NCBI RefSeq assembly: GCF_910596095.1 | Contig: NC_056551.1 | Span: forward strand, 13,285,501 to 13,349,500 | Source: Thunnus maccoyii | Taxonomy: Eukaryota; Chordata; Actinopteri; Scombriformes; Scombridae | Direction: 5' to 3' | DNA: 64,000 bases | Shown here: in pieces, positions 41,990 through 55,500 of the stretch | How positions within the stretch are numbered: the stretch's first letter is position 1 | How the letters are laid out: each line of letters begins with the position of its first letter | Translations under genes and position numbers: made by a program | Notes under the pieces: model-generated | What the model was told of the DNA's origin: nothing | Database searches by the model: none | What the model saw: only the letters and a program-made list of their open reading frames with translations

Positions 41990-42560
41990 GTGTAGCATAA
42001 CATGCTCTACTGTTTCATCTTGCCCACAGGATTCACATCTGCCTGTGTTACATTTACCTATTTTGAATAGTGTACTGTTTAGTCCACTGTGTGCAAATCA
42101 AAGTCTTGATATTGTTGTCTCGTCTCTCCTGCTCCTTCCTGCACACCTCATTTCTCCCACTTTTCCTTTGAACTTTGTAAAACATGATCTCTTTCTCTCT
42201 TCCTCCCATTGCTTTTGCCAGCTTTCCTTCAATCTCTGCTTTATAATGTGCTTGATTTCTGTCTTGCTGAAGCTAACTGTCAAATCAATGTGATTATTTT
42301 TATGGCCTTCTTTGCAAATTGCAACGTTATCTGCCATTTCATTTCCTAGATATGTGCAAGCACCCACAAAAATATTGCTGTAAGACCCATCATTTGAATT
42401 CTGTATAATGTTTGTTGTACTTCTATCAAAATGTCTGGTCTGCTGTCTTAAGGACTATACGGCAAAATGGCTTGTGATGAGCTTGAATCTGAACAAATGA
42501 TTGCTCTAGCCTCCCACGTAAAGTGTGGTTTGCTGTTGTTGTAGTTCCTGATGGCTGACA
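41990..42560 (-). mobile_element. Decayed RNase H domain of a non-LTR retrotransposon
   Basis: The minus strand encodes, in pieces, an RNase H domain of the type found at the C-terminus of I/Nimb-like LINEs. An ARAIICSDSSSSQAIL segment includes a catalytic-type Asp. It is followed by DILIEVQQTLYRIQMMG, GNEMADN and TVSFSKTEIKHIIKQRL. The end has a CNTGRCESCGQDETVEHVM-type zinc-binding motif. There is a stop after SRL, another within the first piece and a frameshift near the GNEMAD motif, so the copy is dead. No reverse transcriptase is present, so it is a fragment. Confidence 0.8.
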
Positions 42561-43525
42561 CTAGATGTTACTAAAGAGCCACATTTTACTGACTCCCTTC
42601 TTGCACATAAACAGTGCAGAGAAAACCCTGTAACATGCCATGAGGAAGTGCAGTTTGCTAATTTTGGTTTGGAAAAGGCCAGTTAAGATAGTCATCAATT
42701 AGCCATGCACACATCATAAACATGCACACACATCTCTCAGGTTTACAGGCATCACACCACACTGTATCCTGCATGTATGTGTGAGTTTATAGTTATGGAA
42801 CATGAGTTTTTCCTTTATAGCTGATGTCCTCTTACTTTAACAGCAGAGCTTTACTTTAACAGCAATTCATAAATTGTCTATACAGTATTTCAGAGGCACC
42901 TTGGTGCTAACACAAGTGATTATTCTACATGTTGAAACTGCTTGAGACAAAGAAGCCTGAGTTAGCACAGAAGCTCTTTAAACCTCAGTTTTACAGATAG
43001 CAATTTATTATACATACAGTGTCACATCATGTTAAGCATTTAAAAACAAAGTGATGAGCAGTGTTTACAACTCTCTTTTAAAATTGCTGCTGTTCTTATA
43101 AAATTGCCAAACACAGTAGAGGCATACATGTAAATACAGTGCTGTGGAGATTTAAAAAGAAAACAAATGAGAACATAAAAACAGAAATATGCAAATACTG
43201 TTGTTCCAACAAATGTTTCCCACTTTGCTGAGATGTTGCAAATAACATGAAATTGTTTTGTTTTGTTGTTTTTTTGGATGGAGTAAAATTTTAAAGGATG
43301 ACATTGTTCAATGGACTTAAAGCCAGCCTGGTCCCAGATCACTGAATCGCTGCCCAGATGTCGAATTTTTCAGCAATTCAAATATTAATTAATAAATAAT
43401 GAAGCGAAAAATGACTATTCAATCTGATTATCAGTCTGACTTGAAGCAATGTATGTCATCAATAAACATAATAAATAACATGAACAATATCAATGTAAAA
43501 CAATAAACCTGTTACAAGATGTTTC
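42561..43525. other. Region downstream of fyb1, with probable 3' untranslated sequence
   Basis: I see no gene. A minus-strand AATAAA (TTTATT at 43004-43009) lies about 520 bases beyond the fyb1 stop codon and may end its transcript. The rest is unassigned. Confidence 0.4.
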
Positions 43526-46500
43526 TCAGTCGTTGTCATAGATGCAATCTGAAAAGAAGATATATAATATTGATTAAAAAGATTACTTCAACTATGAATG
43601 TTGACTTGTGTCCACTGTGTGGATATCTATTCATGAAAAAATAAAGATGAACTTAAAAACATACCATCTCCAATGTCATCATAGATATCACCATCGCTGT
43701 AAACAAACAAAAACAAAATAATCAGTCAGCATATAAATTTCTTTGTCTGTGTATTAATGTGTAAATGTTTGTGGTGCTTACTCCATGAAAATGTAGCTGG
43801 TCGAAACGTAACCAACTGTAAAAGACAGACAGACAGATTTTAAATACATGGTCATTAGTGTGGGAATCTTGAATACATGTATTTATAAGTTATGTTCATG
43901 GTATCAAACACATAAACTAACAGCAGACACTCACATTTGCCCTCCTCGTTCCGACAGATCAGTTTGTTGTCCACGGCTTTAACAATGACGTCCAGTTTCT
44001 CTCCTGCTTTGACTGCCAGCTCTTTCCCACTCCACTTCTTGTTAGTGAGTGTAGGGACGATGGTCACCTGGTACAGCACCTGTATTTCCCCATCATACTG
44101 AAAGATATTCAAAATTACTCTTCAGTTGTTAAGTTTGTGACTGCCAGTACATTTTTAGTTTAAATTCTTGATGGCGTATTTGATCTGAAAACATCAACTT
44201 TAATGGAATTCAATTTTTTTCACTGTTGAACTTTGTTAACAAGTTTGTGATCTTGGCAACAGTTAGAAAACTGGATTGATATGCTCAAAGAAATATTAGA
44301 GACCAACTTTAAATTTTTTCCTGAATTCCTTCTCCTCTTTCTCGAACTTTTTCTGCTTCTTTGGGTCCTCTCTCTCTTCAGTCCTGCTTTTGCCTTTCAG
44401 GGTTGGAAGGCTGGACAGAAAAATAAACATCAAATGAGAGGAGAGAACCAAAAACAATAATGATTTTGATTACTTATTTGGTTTAACCCCACCAAAAAAT
44501 TAATTTGACAATTGTGACATTTGAAATCATGGACATAAATGGATGGACTGTAAGATTATTACAATTTGTTTTAAGATTGTTGTAATTGTACCTGCTTATG
44601 GGAGGAAGAGGAGGCAAATTTTGAGAGTCAACATCATCGTATATCTCCTCATCGATTGCAGCTCCTGGATGATCTGTGGTAACACATGGAACAAGTCAGT
44701 GAGTCTTTAACTTTTAGACACCTGACATTAGCAAGCATTTAGAGGACATTTGAATCAGATTACATGTAACAAACAATGGATTGTCACCTGTAAAGTATAC
44801 AAAGAGGAGATGCAGGGCAGTCTGCATGTCAGCAAATGAAACAAAAAAAAAAAAGTAACAATATATGCCCAGATCCATTTTGAAGTCATAAATGATTTTG
44901 CTAAAATCTATTATTTCTTGTTAGAGATGAAATATCAAATGTTGAGGAGATCTCACTTAATCCAGCAAGTTAATACACCAAAAACCATCAATTTGGGGTA
45001 CTTTAGGATATCAGAGGACTATCAAAAACAAAGAAGAGTCATATTGAGGGACAAATATCTTTTTTCATAAAAATTTGAGTGATACCTGATTTTCCGTCTG
45101 CAGTAAACTGGCTGGGTGGAGGCACTCTGGCACAAAAAATGAAAAATTATCAAGATTTTACATAATTTATATCATTAGACCATCATCAGTTCAAAGTAGA
45201 TTAATATGATTCAAAGCAGCCCAAATATACAATCGTATTCCTGAATTAGAACATGATATTAATAAATTAATGAATTAGTATACTTGTTTAAACATTCTTT
45301 TCATGGTGTTAGCAGATGAGGCCTTGATTTTCTGATTAAGTCGACAATCATACATCAATTACAGACATGCAAATGACTCGTGAAGATTAGTAAAATCACA
45401 TATAATCAGCTGCACTGACACACAAACATCACTGTTAGATTCCAGCCTCTTAGACTGTTCATGCAACAATCAGTTTGTAAATCAGGATCCTTTAGCGTTA
45501 TTCAGAAAGAGGTGAGGTAGCTGATCGGATGCCAATCTGGAGATAAAATCAACATTCAAAGGCATCTTCATCCGAGAGGAACTGTTAAGGGATTAACAAC
45601 AGTGGACAGTAGATCTGTGATCAGTCTTACTACTGAGTGTATTTTACACTTTAGAGCTGGCAGGACGTCCTATCCGGTCAAATATCCGCAGGAAGCCAAG
45701 GGGCTTCATAGAGGACCTGTGTTCCAGGGGACTAAAGAGCCAATCAAGGATAAAAAAACCTGCATTTCTTTTTCTTTTTCACTTCAGAATCTTTCATCTT
45801 CTCCATTTAGCATTAGTATTCAATGTTTTTTGTCTATAAAATATCTACTGTAACATCTTGTAAAACAAAAAGTGATTTATCCATCAGTTCCCACCTGACA
45901 TCCAGGTTTGGATCAAGAACATCATCGTATATTTCTCCACCCTCTCCTGGTAGCGGTGGTAGAATCACTACAGGACAACAACAAAAACATAACATGCAAT
46001 TAGTGACATGTTTCATCTCAGCAAAACAACTTGACATCAACAAAATGCAAAGAATGTGACTGGATATAATAATATTTAATATAGATTTATAACATACCTC
46101 CTGGGCCTTTGGACCCACTGTAGAGAGAAAACAGTTTGTAATATGAACATTAAAGACAGTGAACTTTCTTTTGTTACATGTTCCAGAAGTAAAATTCCCA
46201 TCTATTTTTTTTTTCATTGACAATCTAGAGATCCATTAAGTGAGCTATGAATTCAGCTGCTCCAGAACTTATTGAACAAAATCTGCAGTTTTAATCAGTT
46301 TAGATTAAGATTTTGAGTCAAACCTGAAAAAAAAAACACCTCATCATATCAACAAAAAAACATGAATACATACATGTACATACATATGTCAACATGTATT
46401 TTCATGTTGAGTAATGTGAGGTTATTTATTAAGGGGGGAAAAAACACTTTTGGAACTACAGTAACGGCTCATCCCATTTTACTTCTCTCCATTCTTAGAA

Positions 46501-49500
46501 AAAGTGCAACTTTTCATTGCAACTAACTGATATAGAGGAAGAATATATCATTTGCTGGTACCTGTTATCAGGAGAGGCTACATCAATGTCATCGTAGACC
46601 TCGGGGTCGTACGCCTGCTGCTGAGCTTGGCGATTCTTCAGAGTGTTAAAGTCAATTTCCACTGATGTGGTCTTCACATAACCAACTGTTATGTTAACAA
46701 GAAACAAAGAGAGAAGTGAAATATTGATTTGATTTGTCCCTTCTATTATTGACTGCGGGTTGTTAGCTAAAATATAGACAATAAAGGGAAATGAGATTAT
46801 AGAAAGATACATAAGACAGTCTTATCTTGTATTTACAGGTGTGACAGAGAGGGTGTCACGGCACAAAGAAAGAAGACAGGTGACAGATGACAAGCCAAGG
46901 CAAAGATAAGCAAAGAAAATGAGACTAATGAGGTAGGAATATGTAAACTTACTGGATCCATCCTGCGTCCGTCCCAACCATTTCCCCTCCGGGTTGCCAT
47001 GGACACGGATGATGTCGAGGCTGTCTCCCTGCTTCAAAGCAAGGTCTGTCTTACTGCCTCGGCAGTCCACACAAGCCTTCCCTTGGTGGATGGCCTCCAG
47101 AGGGCCGACCAACTAACATGCACGCAGCCATGAACAAACATACATGCAAACACACATAAAGGAAGAAAATTGAATAGATTATTACATTTATTTATGTTGC
47201 AGTTTTAACAGAATAATAATAATATTTGTCACTTTAAGACGACGCTTACCACACTGCCACACTTAAGAGCAGACAAAAGTTTCACATGTTTGCATGCGCA
47301 CATGTTCTGTACATAAAGGATGTAACAAGTCTCTGAAAATATAAAAGTGTTATACATGTTTTTAAATTAATAGGTTGACATGTAGCTGCAACTTCCAGTC
47401 TTGTCTACTCACTTTGAATTTCTTTCTGGCGTCTTGTTCCTTCTTCTCTCGTTCCTTCTGCTCCTTCTTCTCAGCCTCCAGTCGTTTTTTACTCTCCCTC
47501 TCCTCTTTCTCTTTTCTCTTTTCTTGTTTTTGTTCAGCCGCTTCCCTTTTGAGAGAGAGAGAGAGAGCACAAGAGAGTTGGCATAGGCAGGAAATGATAA
47601 GGAGAGAGAGACTGATAAACAGATGCGGCTGACTTGCTGGTGACCCCGTATTAACTCCCCTGAACAGACAAAGCCGTTAAAACAACAGAGTTTATCTGCT
47701 CTCTCTATTTTAATCAGAAAATTCAATCAGAGTGAGGATGAATGAAATTGTAGTGTTGCAAAACAACCACCAGAGAGTAGTGTTAGTAAAGGTTAATGGG
47801 AATACTGCCTAACTGGGATTAAAACCAATATACTTGTAAGGGAGCTCTGTGCAGAGGGAAATTGTTAAACATATGCTGACAATATTAAAATCATTGAAGA
47901 GTTTATTGTCGAGACAACTTTAGTTTGTGTCAGGGTTTGTCAACTCTGGACCTGAATAGACCAAAGTCAAACAAATTTTCCAGCCAAGCTCTTAAAATAA
48001 AAACTCCACTAGTCTATCCAGATGCAGACAAATAATTCAGAAACAATACTGGTTTTAAAGACAAGACAGAGTCAGAGAGGTATGAGAAAAACAAGCTAAT
48101 GTTTAATGTGGAACATCCTCTCACCATCGTTCATCAAGATCCTCGTACATCTCTCCATCATCATCATCATCATCATTCTCTTCCTGGGCAGAGAAGACAT
48201 GAATAAAAACAGCAGAAAAACTGCAATTAGCTCAGTGTCTTTCTTGCATCATATATTACATAGTGTATGTCCTACTCACTTCTGTAGAAGAAGAACTTTA
48301 CACATTCTCTGTATTTACGTTTTTCGTTTGTCTTCCTGTTTATGGTGACATTCACATTAATTTCCATCAAGCTGTTGATGTTGTAAGGTCCTTTTTGTCA
48401 GTAATTATAACTGGTACTACTGCTGTTTTTCTGCAGGGGCACTAACATTTTTCATACTCTGATTCACACATCTCTCTTACTGTGTGCTGATGTTAGTTTA
48501 ATATATACATGTATACACCATTTGCTTTATGAGTACACTTCAATTTATTCTCAATTACTGCACTCATTTATTCTTACTTATTTATTTACTCTGCTGCATC
48601 TTCATGTTTTCCATATTCCACCACTGGATTTATTAGTCATTTCTCATTATGAACACACATCCATGTGCTTATCTGATCGTGTTTGTGTGTGTATGCATCT
48701 ACATCTGCACATGTACCCGCATGCATATCTGTATTTATGTAAAGTGAAATTAATTCAGCATGTCTCACCTTTGCCCTCTGACTCGGGTGGCCTGAAGAGA
48801 AACAAAGAATGAATGTTAAGTTAGAACAAAACAAGACTGTCTAGACAGATATTAACAGAAACTACAATTTCATATGCAAATAACCAAAATAACCAGAGTT
48901 AAACTTCTAATTTGGCATCAGTAAAACACTGATACACTGCCAGCACATAGTGATTAATATAGTTCCTTGTATGAGCATCTTTTAATATTTAAACGAGGTA
49001 CGAGGTTCACCATCACACAGGCCTTTTCTGTCTTCCTGTGGTGGTAAGAACATAAATGATTCACGATATGGGGGTCAGATAGTGACTGTTACTGAACCTG
49101 TGGATGGTGGTAGAGGTGGAGGAGAGCTTTTCAGTTCATCAACATCATCATAGCACTCATCTTGCTGGATGCTGAAAAACACAGTTGGGATTTACTTTGT
49201 GTTAATTAGTGTAACTTTCTCCAGAGAATGCACAGCATATATAACTTGTAAATGTGCATGCATCAGCACAATTGTGACATTTACATGGTTCCAGGGTGTC
49301 TTGGGGGCAGACTGGGAAGGGCAGTCTGAGGGGGTTGATTTGGGGTCACGTGGTTGCTGTGGTTACTGAGGTACGAGGCTGAAGGAGTTGGCATAATGGG
49401 TTTCTTAAAGGTGCCAGAACCTGTAACAAAAAACACACGGTGGTAAAATAGAGAAAAGTATCTTTACCAGTGTCCTTCAATGACACTAGACTTTATCAAT

Positions 49501-52500
49501 CCCTAGAGGGTAAACTAGTCTGTTTGCCATTTTAGAAATTTAATAATAATCCTAATCTGTAAATTAAGTGTCAGATAAATGTTGTGGAGTAAAAAGTGGT
49601 GTAGTGGAGTGCAAGTAAAAAGTGGAATAAAATGGAAATGCTCATGTACAAGTGCCTTAAAATTGTAAGGCACTTACAATTTTACAATAAAACTGTAAAA
49701 TCTTTTAGTAAAAGGCCAATCACAAATGATGAACCTAAAAACAAGACCAATACGGTAGGCAATACATATGACATGAAACCTTAAAACCTCACATGTGCTC
49801 ATGTTAACTAAGTTTTCATTTCAAAAGAAAGGACAGCATAGCACATAACAATAGGTAAGAAAGGGAGAGCAAATAGCATCCATCAAATTATCCCATGAAG
49901 CAGACAACAATATCAGAATTGCTCAGTTATTTCTGTCTTCCGTCTTCCCTTATTTTTCGGTTTTGAGCTTGAATATCAGCCAACAGTCATCCTTCATCTA
50001 CTGACTGCACCGAAATGCGGATCAGGTGTGTGTCTAAAAACAGAACGCTCTCACTCGAAACTCTCCCTGTTTGCTGGAACTTTTACTTCCCCATGTGGTG
50101 AAACAAACTCCGCTGTCACAGCAGAGAGCGAGGGGGGAGGAGAAGAGACAAACTGGACAGGGAACTTAGCCAAACAAATAGAGGAACTAAGTTTATGTCT
50201 ATGACTTTGGTCTCTTATCTCAAGCTCTGAACAATTGTACGCAAGCATCTGTGTAACTTGCTCTAAATTTTTACAGAATGCATAAAATGCAAATTCAGAT
50301 GCTGTATCAACTAAAAAATAGTAGGATTCATTTGCTTTTAATGCTGTTATGTGCAAACAGGAGTTGTTTACATTGCTGGTCAGTCAGATAACCCAAAGTG
50401 AAATCAAGAACTACAGCCTAAACATTACTAGCGCCACTGAAACCACACTTGTGAACTTGTGAAACGTCTTTTTTTCACACTTCTGAAGTGTGCTCTCAAC
50501 ACTTGCCTGAGATAGCTATTATAGTGATAGAAAGGAAATGCACTTGAACCAACAAAATAAGAGGAACCCCTGTCTTTTTCAGACTGTTTACCACCCTAAG
50601 TCATTTAATCTACTTGACAGCAAGGGCTTGGCCTCGTTTAGAGCATTGATTACTGTAAAACATTATGGTTTGTTTGTTTAGAGAAATTATGCTGACACAT
50701 TTATTTGATTCAGTGAACCAAAGATATACACCAAAATGAATGCCAGCAAAAAATGAGTTAAATGCAGCCGGATATAGTTGAGGTATTACCGCCAGCAAGG
50801 CTACATGTGTCTGCCTTCTGGCTGCAAGAAATTTCTCTCCTGAAACTCCTCTTATCTGTCTCACCTCGTGTTCTCCAGCTGTTTGCCACAGTTAAAGTGG
50901 GTCACAGTGTCTTCTTAATGGTTTTAAGTTCAATAGGAAGGAGATTTATACTGATATACATATATATACACATATTCTGTACTTTGTTTTGTTTACATTC
51001 ATTATCCAAAAGCTATGTTGTTTAGCTAGTTAAACTTCACTAATTCGAGAAGTTTCACTGAGGTCAAGATCTCCTCAGGAGGAGAAACCTGAGAACAAAT
51101 GACATATTCACTTGTCAGTAACCAGCGTCAGGATTTTAGAAATACTGACATCATGTGTCCAAATTCTCCCCGGTGTAGCCCTAAGACATTTGTGTTAAGC
51201 AACTATAAGATTTTTTCATGTTTTATATATGTGTTTAACAAATTCATTTTCTGTAAATTTTATCACCCTGAACAAAGCACTAAAAGTTGCATCAAAGATT
51301 CCTCCACAATGCCAGGAATATGACTGTGGTGGAGAAGCACTAGCCTAAAAGCCTAAAACAGTCAATTTCAGGCACATTGACTATTATAAATAAGTAAAAA
51401 TCTGAATCAGCCTTAAAAACAAATGAAATTTGTGTGTAACTGTAGAACATAAACTCTTCCTCAGGACTCAAAATTCCCAGAAACAAAACTGAGGACATGT
51501 TAGCTACAACCCTATAGGTCACATAAAAAAAGTAACTACAAATTACATATAGACAAATCATAGCGAAGTCCTCTGAGGACTTAATGTCTCTAATGTGTAA
51601 AGTGTCTTCCACAGTTCAGAAATCAGAATATATTTATACTTGTTCAATTGCAGGCCCCAAAAAAAGTGTAATTAATTTGCCAAGCACTGGCTTCCATTTG
51701 ACCTTTATTCTTTGCACTGTTCACCAGAATCCATCCAGTAATACTGATATAGGACCTCCCAAAAGACTTTGTGACTTTGTGAAGAGATGGGTGAAATTGA
51801 ATGGGTTAATAAGTGAAGGGCCACTTTAGCATAGTGTAGCTCTCTACAGCCCGCAAATATGAAAGTTAGAATGCTTGCTGGAGTTTAACTAGGACTCTGA
51901 CAGAGTGATCACACATCTTTGAGGCACTCAAAGCAATATTTAAATTAGCACACAAGTGTTAAACTGTAATTATTTTGGCCTGTAACTACACTCAAATATA
52001 CAAGCAATTTTGTAATGTACACCATAGTGACTGTTGATCTGATTTATATAAATACTAATTTCCACTCAGTCATTGGATTGGTGGTTACATCTCACAGAAT
52101 CATAACTTTTGTTCATATTTTTTTCTGTGGAGTTACTACTAATCAAAGCTATTAGTGCCAGTCCAACTTACCATCATCAGAGGCCTCAGCACCTCTTTTG
52201 AAGTTTTCCAGGTTGACTTTGGGAGGTCGGTTAGGTTTAGCAGGAGCAGGGCCCAAAGCTAAACTGTTGGGGAGGGGATTGCACTTGGGGCCTGAAGTGG
52301 CATCACCATTAACGCTGCCAGTCTGAGGAAAAGGTTTTGATGGCTTCTTAAAGCTAGGCTTTTTACTGGCTGGAGGTTTGGGAGGAGGGATGGACTTAGC
52401 AGCAGTGAGAGGCAGTTTGTTGCCTCCATCTGCTCTCACACCACTATCTGACTGCTCCGTCTTGTCCTCCTTGTTGAAGGTATTCTGAGCAGTCCTGAAG

Positions 52501-55500
52501 ACGGGCGGGGGCTTAAAATTGTAGCTTGTTGGTGGTGAAGTTTTGTTCGCAGTGTCTGTGTTACTTGCTGCTTCTTCATTTTGCTGCCGTAGTTTTCCAA
52601 GGCTGCTGCTCAGTTTTGGTTGTACAGGTGGTACTTTGGGCGTTGTGGAGCTAGTGTTGGATGGTGGACCCCCACCACTGGTATCCTTTACCCAGCTGGG
52701 CTTGGAGCTGATTGCTGGAGATGGTTTAGGCAAGGCAGGTTTGGCGTCGGACAGGGTGGAGCTGAGGGGGGGCTTGTGAAGAGGAGGCTTATGTACAGGG
52801 CCTTTAGCTTCATGAGCCTGTGAAAAAGGTGGCTTCAAGGGTTTATTAACAATGAAAGGTTTGTTGTTGGCATTGTTGTCATCCTGAGTGTTTCCAAATC
52901 TGCTAGCCAGGGCTTTTGCTTTGTTTGGTTCAAGTGCCTCTGTGTCACTTTTCGTGGACGGTGTGTTTTTCAGGAAAGAGGGTTTAGGAGGAACATTTAT
53001 CGCACTGCCTGAGAGGCTCTCCAAGACAGGTTTCTTTGTCTGTATGGCTGGGCCAGAGGAGAAGGTAGGGTGCAGTTGTGGTTTGGTTCGTACTGGCGGT
53101 GTGGAGGAAGGCTCGTCAGTGCTCGCCCCACTCGTTTGGAAGCGAGCCATGATGGCCTTCACATCAGCCTTGTTTTCCTGGACAGAATGGAAGGACCAGA
53201 AGCAGGGTGAATAATCAGAATACAAAACCAGAATTGAAAGTAAAATTAGGATATTTTGTGCATGGCAGAATAATATAACTTCAACAGGAAGCAAAACAGA
53301 AACAGAAACTGCTGGACAAAGAAAAAGAGGAATAAGGGGAAAACAAGATGTGCACTTCAATAGACTTAAAAGGTTTTGCAAGTTTCACAAGTGAAGCTTA
53401 AAAAACTTTTCCAGAGGCCACTCATAAATCAATCATATACAAAAACCAAAATCAAATATGCACACAGACATGCTATGTGCACATAATCATATCATTGTCT
53501 TTCAATTTACCATGACATCCTTCCTCCCTCCCTCCCCACTGCACGGCTGTGGCTCAAAAGGTAGAACAGGTTATCCATTAATCACAGAGTTGGTGGTTCA
53601 CTCATGTTGAAATGTCCTTAAGAAAGACTCTGAATCCCAGAGTGCTCCAAATGCGTAGGAACAACACCTTGCATAGTAGCCATCGGTGAATGTGTGTGTG
53701 TGTAACCAAGATAACACAACTCATCTGCACCATCACAAATGTTTGAACCACCCAAGGCTGGTGTGTGGTTCAAATAATCAAATAAGTAATGTGTGAATGA
53801 ATTTTATCTTGTTGGTTTTGAACTACACTGACAAAAACAAAGTAATACGGAAAGTAAAACTGTCTCATAAACCAAGAACTCCTCATAATACTCTTCTTTC
53901 ACTTATTTTCACTTAATAATCTCTGGAATAAAACTTTTCAAAGCTGTATTTGCAACCAAATGTTCTGTCCAGGTATTCTTGCTTGCACTCCCCTCTGTTT
54001 ATCAAGTGAAAAGCCTTTTTCTCTAATATGGCAAATATTGCATTTATTTGGGAAATGTAGCCTTTGAATATGAGAACTGGGAACCAAATTCATGTATTAT
54101 GTAAGATCATGTGTGTCTACTTTAACACAGAAACAGTCCTGGAGCTGACACAAAGTGTCATAATGGACAGATGAAGTAGCAGCCACACCCATTTTAATGA
54201 GTCTGGTTTGACTGGAGTCAGAGACACCATACCAGGAAGTGGAGATAAGAGTATGAGGACACACAGCTGCTGCTATTCTTACAGCAGTAAAGTGAGGAAA
54301 AACTGATCAACGGAGAGAACAACAGTTAACGTTAAACCACAGCAAACATCAGATCTAGAGTATGTTGCACACAGTACTGGTAGTTTCTTTCTAACCGCAT
54401 ATATAGTTGAAAATTATTAGTTTATTATCGTAAGTTTTAGGGGGGTTGCTTATATGACTTGATTCACAAACTTCAAAAAACAATTCTTGTACGTGGACAA
54501 CATTAATATTTTTGCTGACAAAATGGAAACTATGTTCTCAAAACGATCTGGCTGCTTCAGTTTTAGCTTTGGAGTTTTATACCGGCATTTAGTGTGACCC
54601 AGAAGTTATTTGTTTAGTCGCATTTTAACAAAACTATACTGGGTGTATACTGGGTTACTGGAATACTGGGCATATGAAAGGACAGAGAATTGGGTTGAGA
54701 AATGTTTTATTCCGCTGTGGAAAATTGTCGCAGTTTAAATCCATTGTAAACGTCATACATTTGCTAAATATGCTAGCAGTCAAGCTAGCTGCATCTGTCT
54801 TCTTTGTTGAGAAGGAAACTATCAACTTATACTTAACAACTGCAACTGTCTTCTAAGCTAACTGAAGTTATGTATTTGGTGGCCTAAAAGGTAGATTTTG
54901 GGCGGAGTGTCACTTTAATGGTGTCAGTACCATCTTGCAGGGGTGGCATACTGTGTGTGTTAACACCAGGCCTGACATGCAGCTGAATATGAAATCAGAG
55001 AAGAAACAGAGGAAAGTTCCCCCCCCATACTTCTGTTTCTCAACCACAGTAAACTAAAAATTACCCAATATGTTCCAGACGTTTGCAATTACTGCTTCTC
55101 TAAATATGTGTGCAGTTGCAATTTTGTGACAACCTAAAAATGTTGTCAAATCCTGGAAATACCTTTAAGAGTAAAGCAGTGCAACTCAACACACAAACTA
55201 CAGCCTCAAAATGACAATGAAGAATAGTTTCAACAAAAACATTATAACCCTCATAAGGGTAGGATTTACTGCAGAGCTGTTGAATTATAATTCCTTAGTT
55301 TTAGCTAAACATACCTAATGAACTGGCAACTGAGTGTATATTCTGGGTAAGCATAGGTTTAGATGAGTTGTTTTAGTGGACAGTTACTTTTATTATGTGT
55401 AAACAGCATGTGAGAAATGACAACCATAACATTGCCATATTGATAATGATGACTGCAGCTGCTAAAATGTTAGGTGTTATGCTAGTTTCCCTGCAACTGC

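Noticed and set aside
47409-47726. Minus-strand basic frame starting at a Met at 47726
   Set aside because: Only 47413-47545 is a fyb1 exon; the rest, including a GAGA tract, is intron, as the acceptor at 47546 shows.
50041-50160. GC-richer block in the large fyb1 intron as a possible alternative promoter
   Set aside because: There is no TATA box, no clear donor and no open frame leading into the next exon; the evidence is too weak.
53178-53381. Upstream extension of the long fyb1 exon to a Met at 53381
   Set aside because: A good acceptor (CTGTCCAG) lies at 53178, and the extension is hydrophobic and intron-like; the summed reading frame requires the exon to start at 53177.
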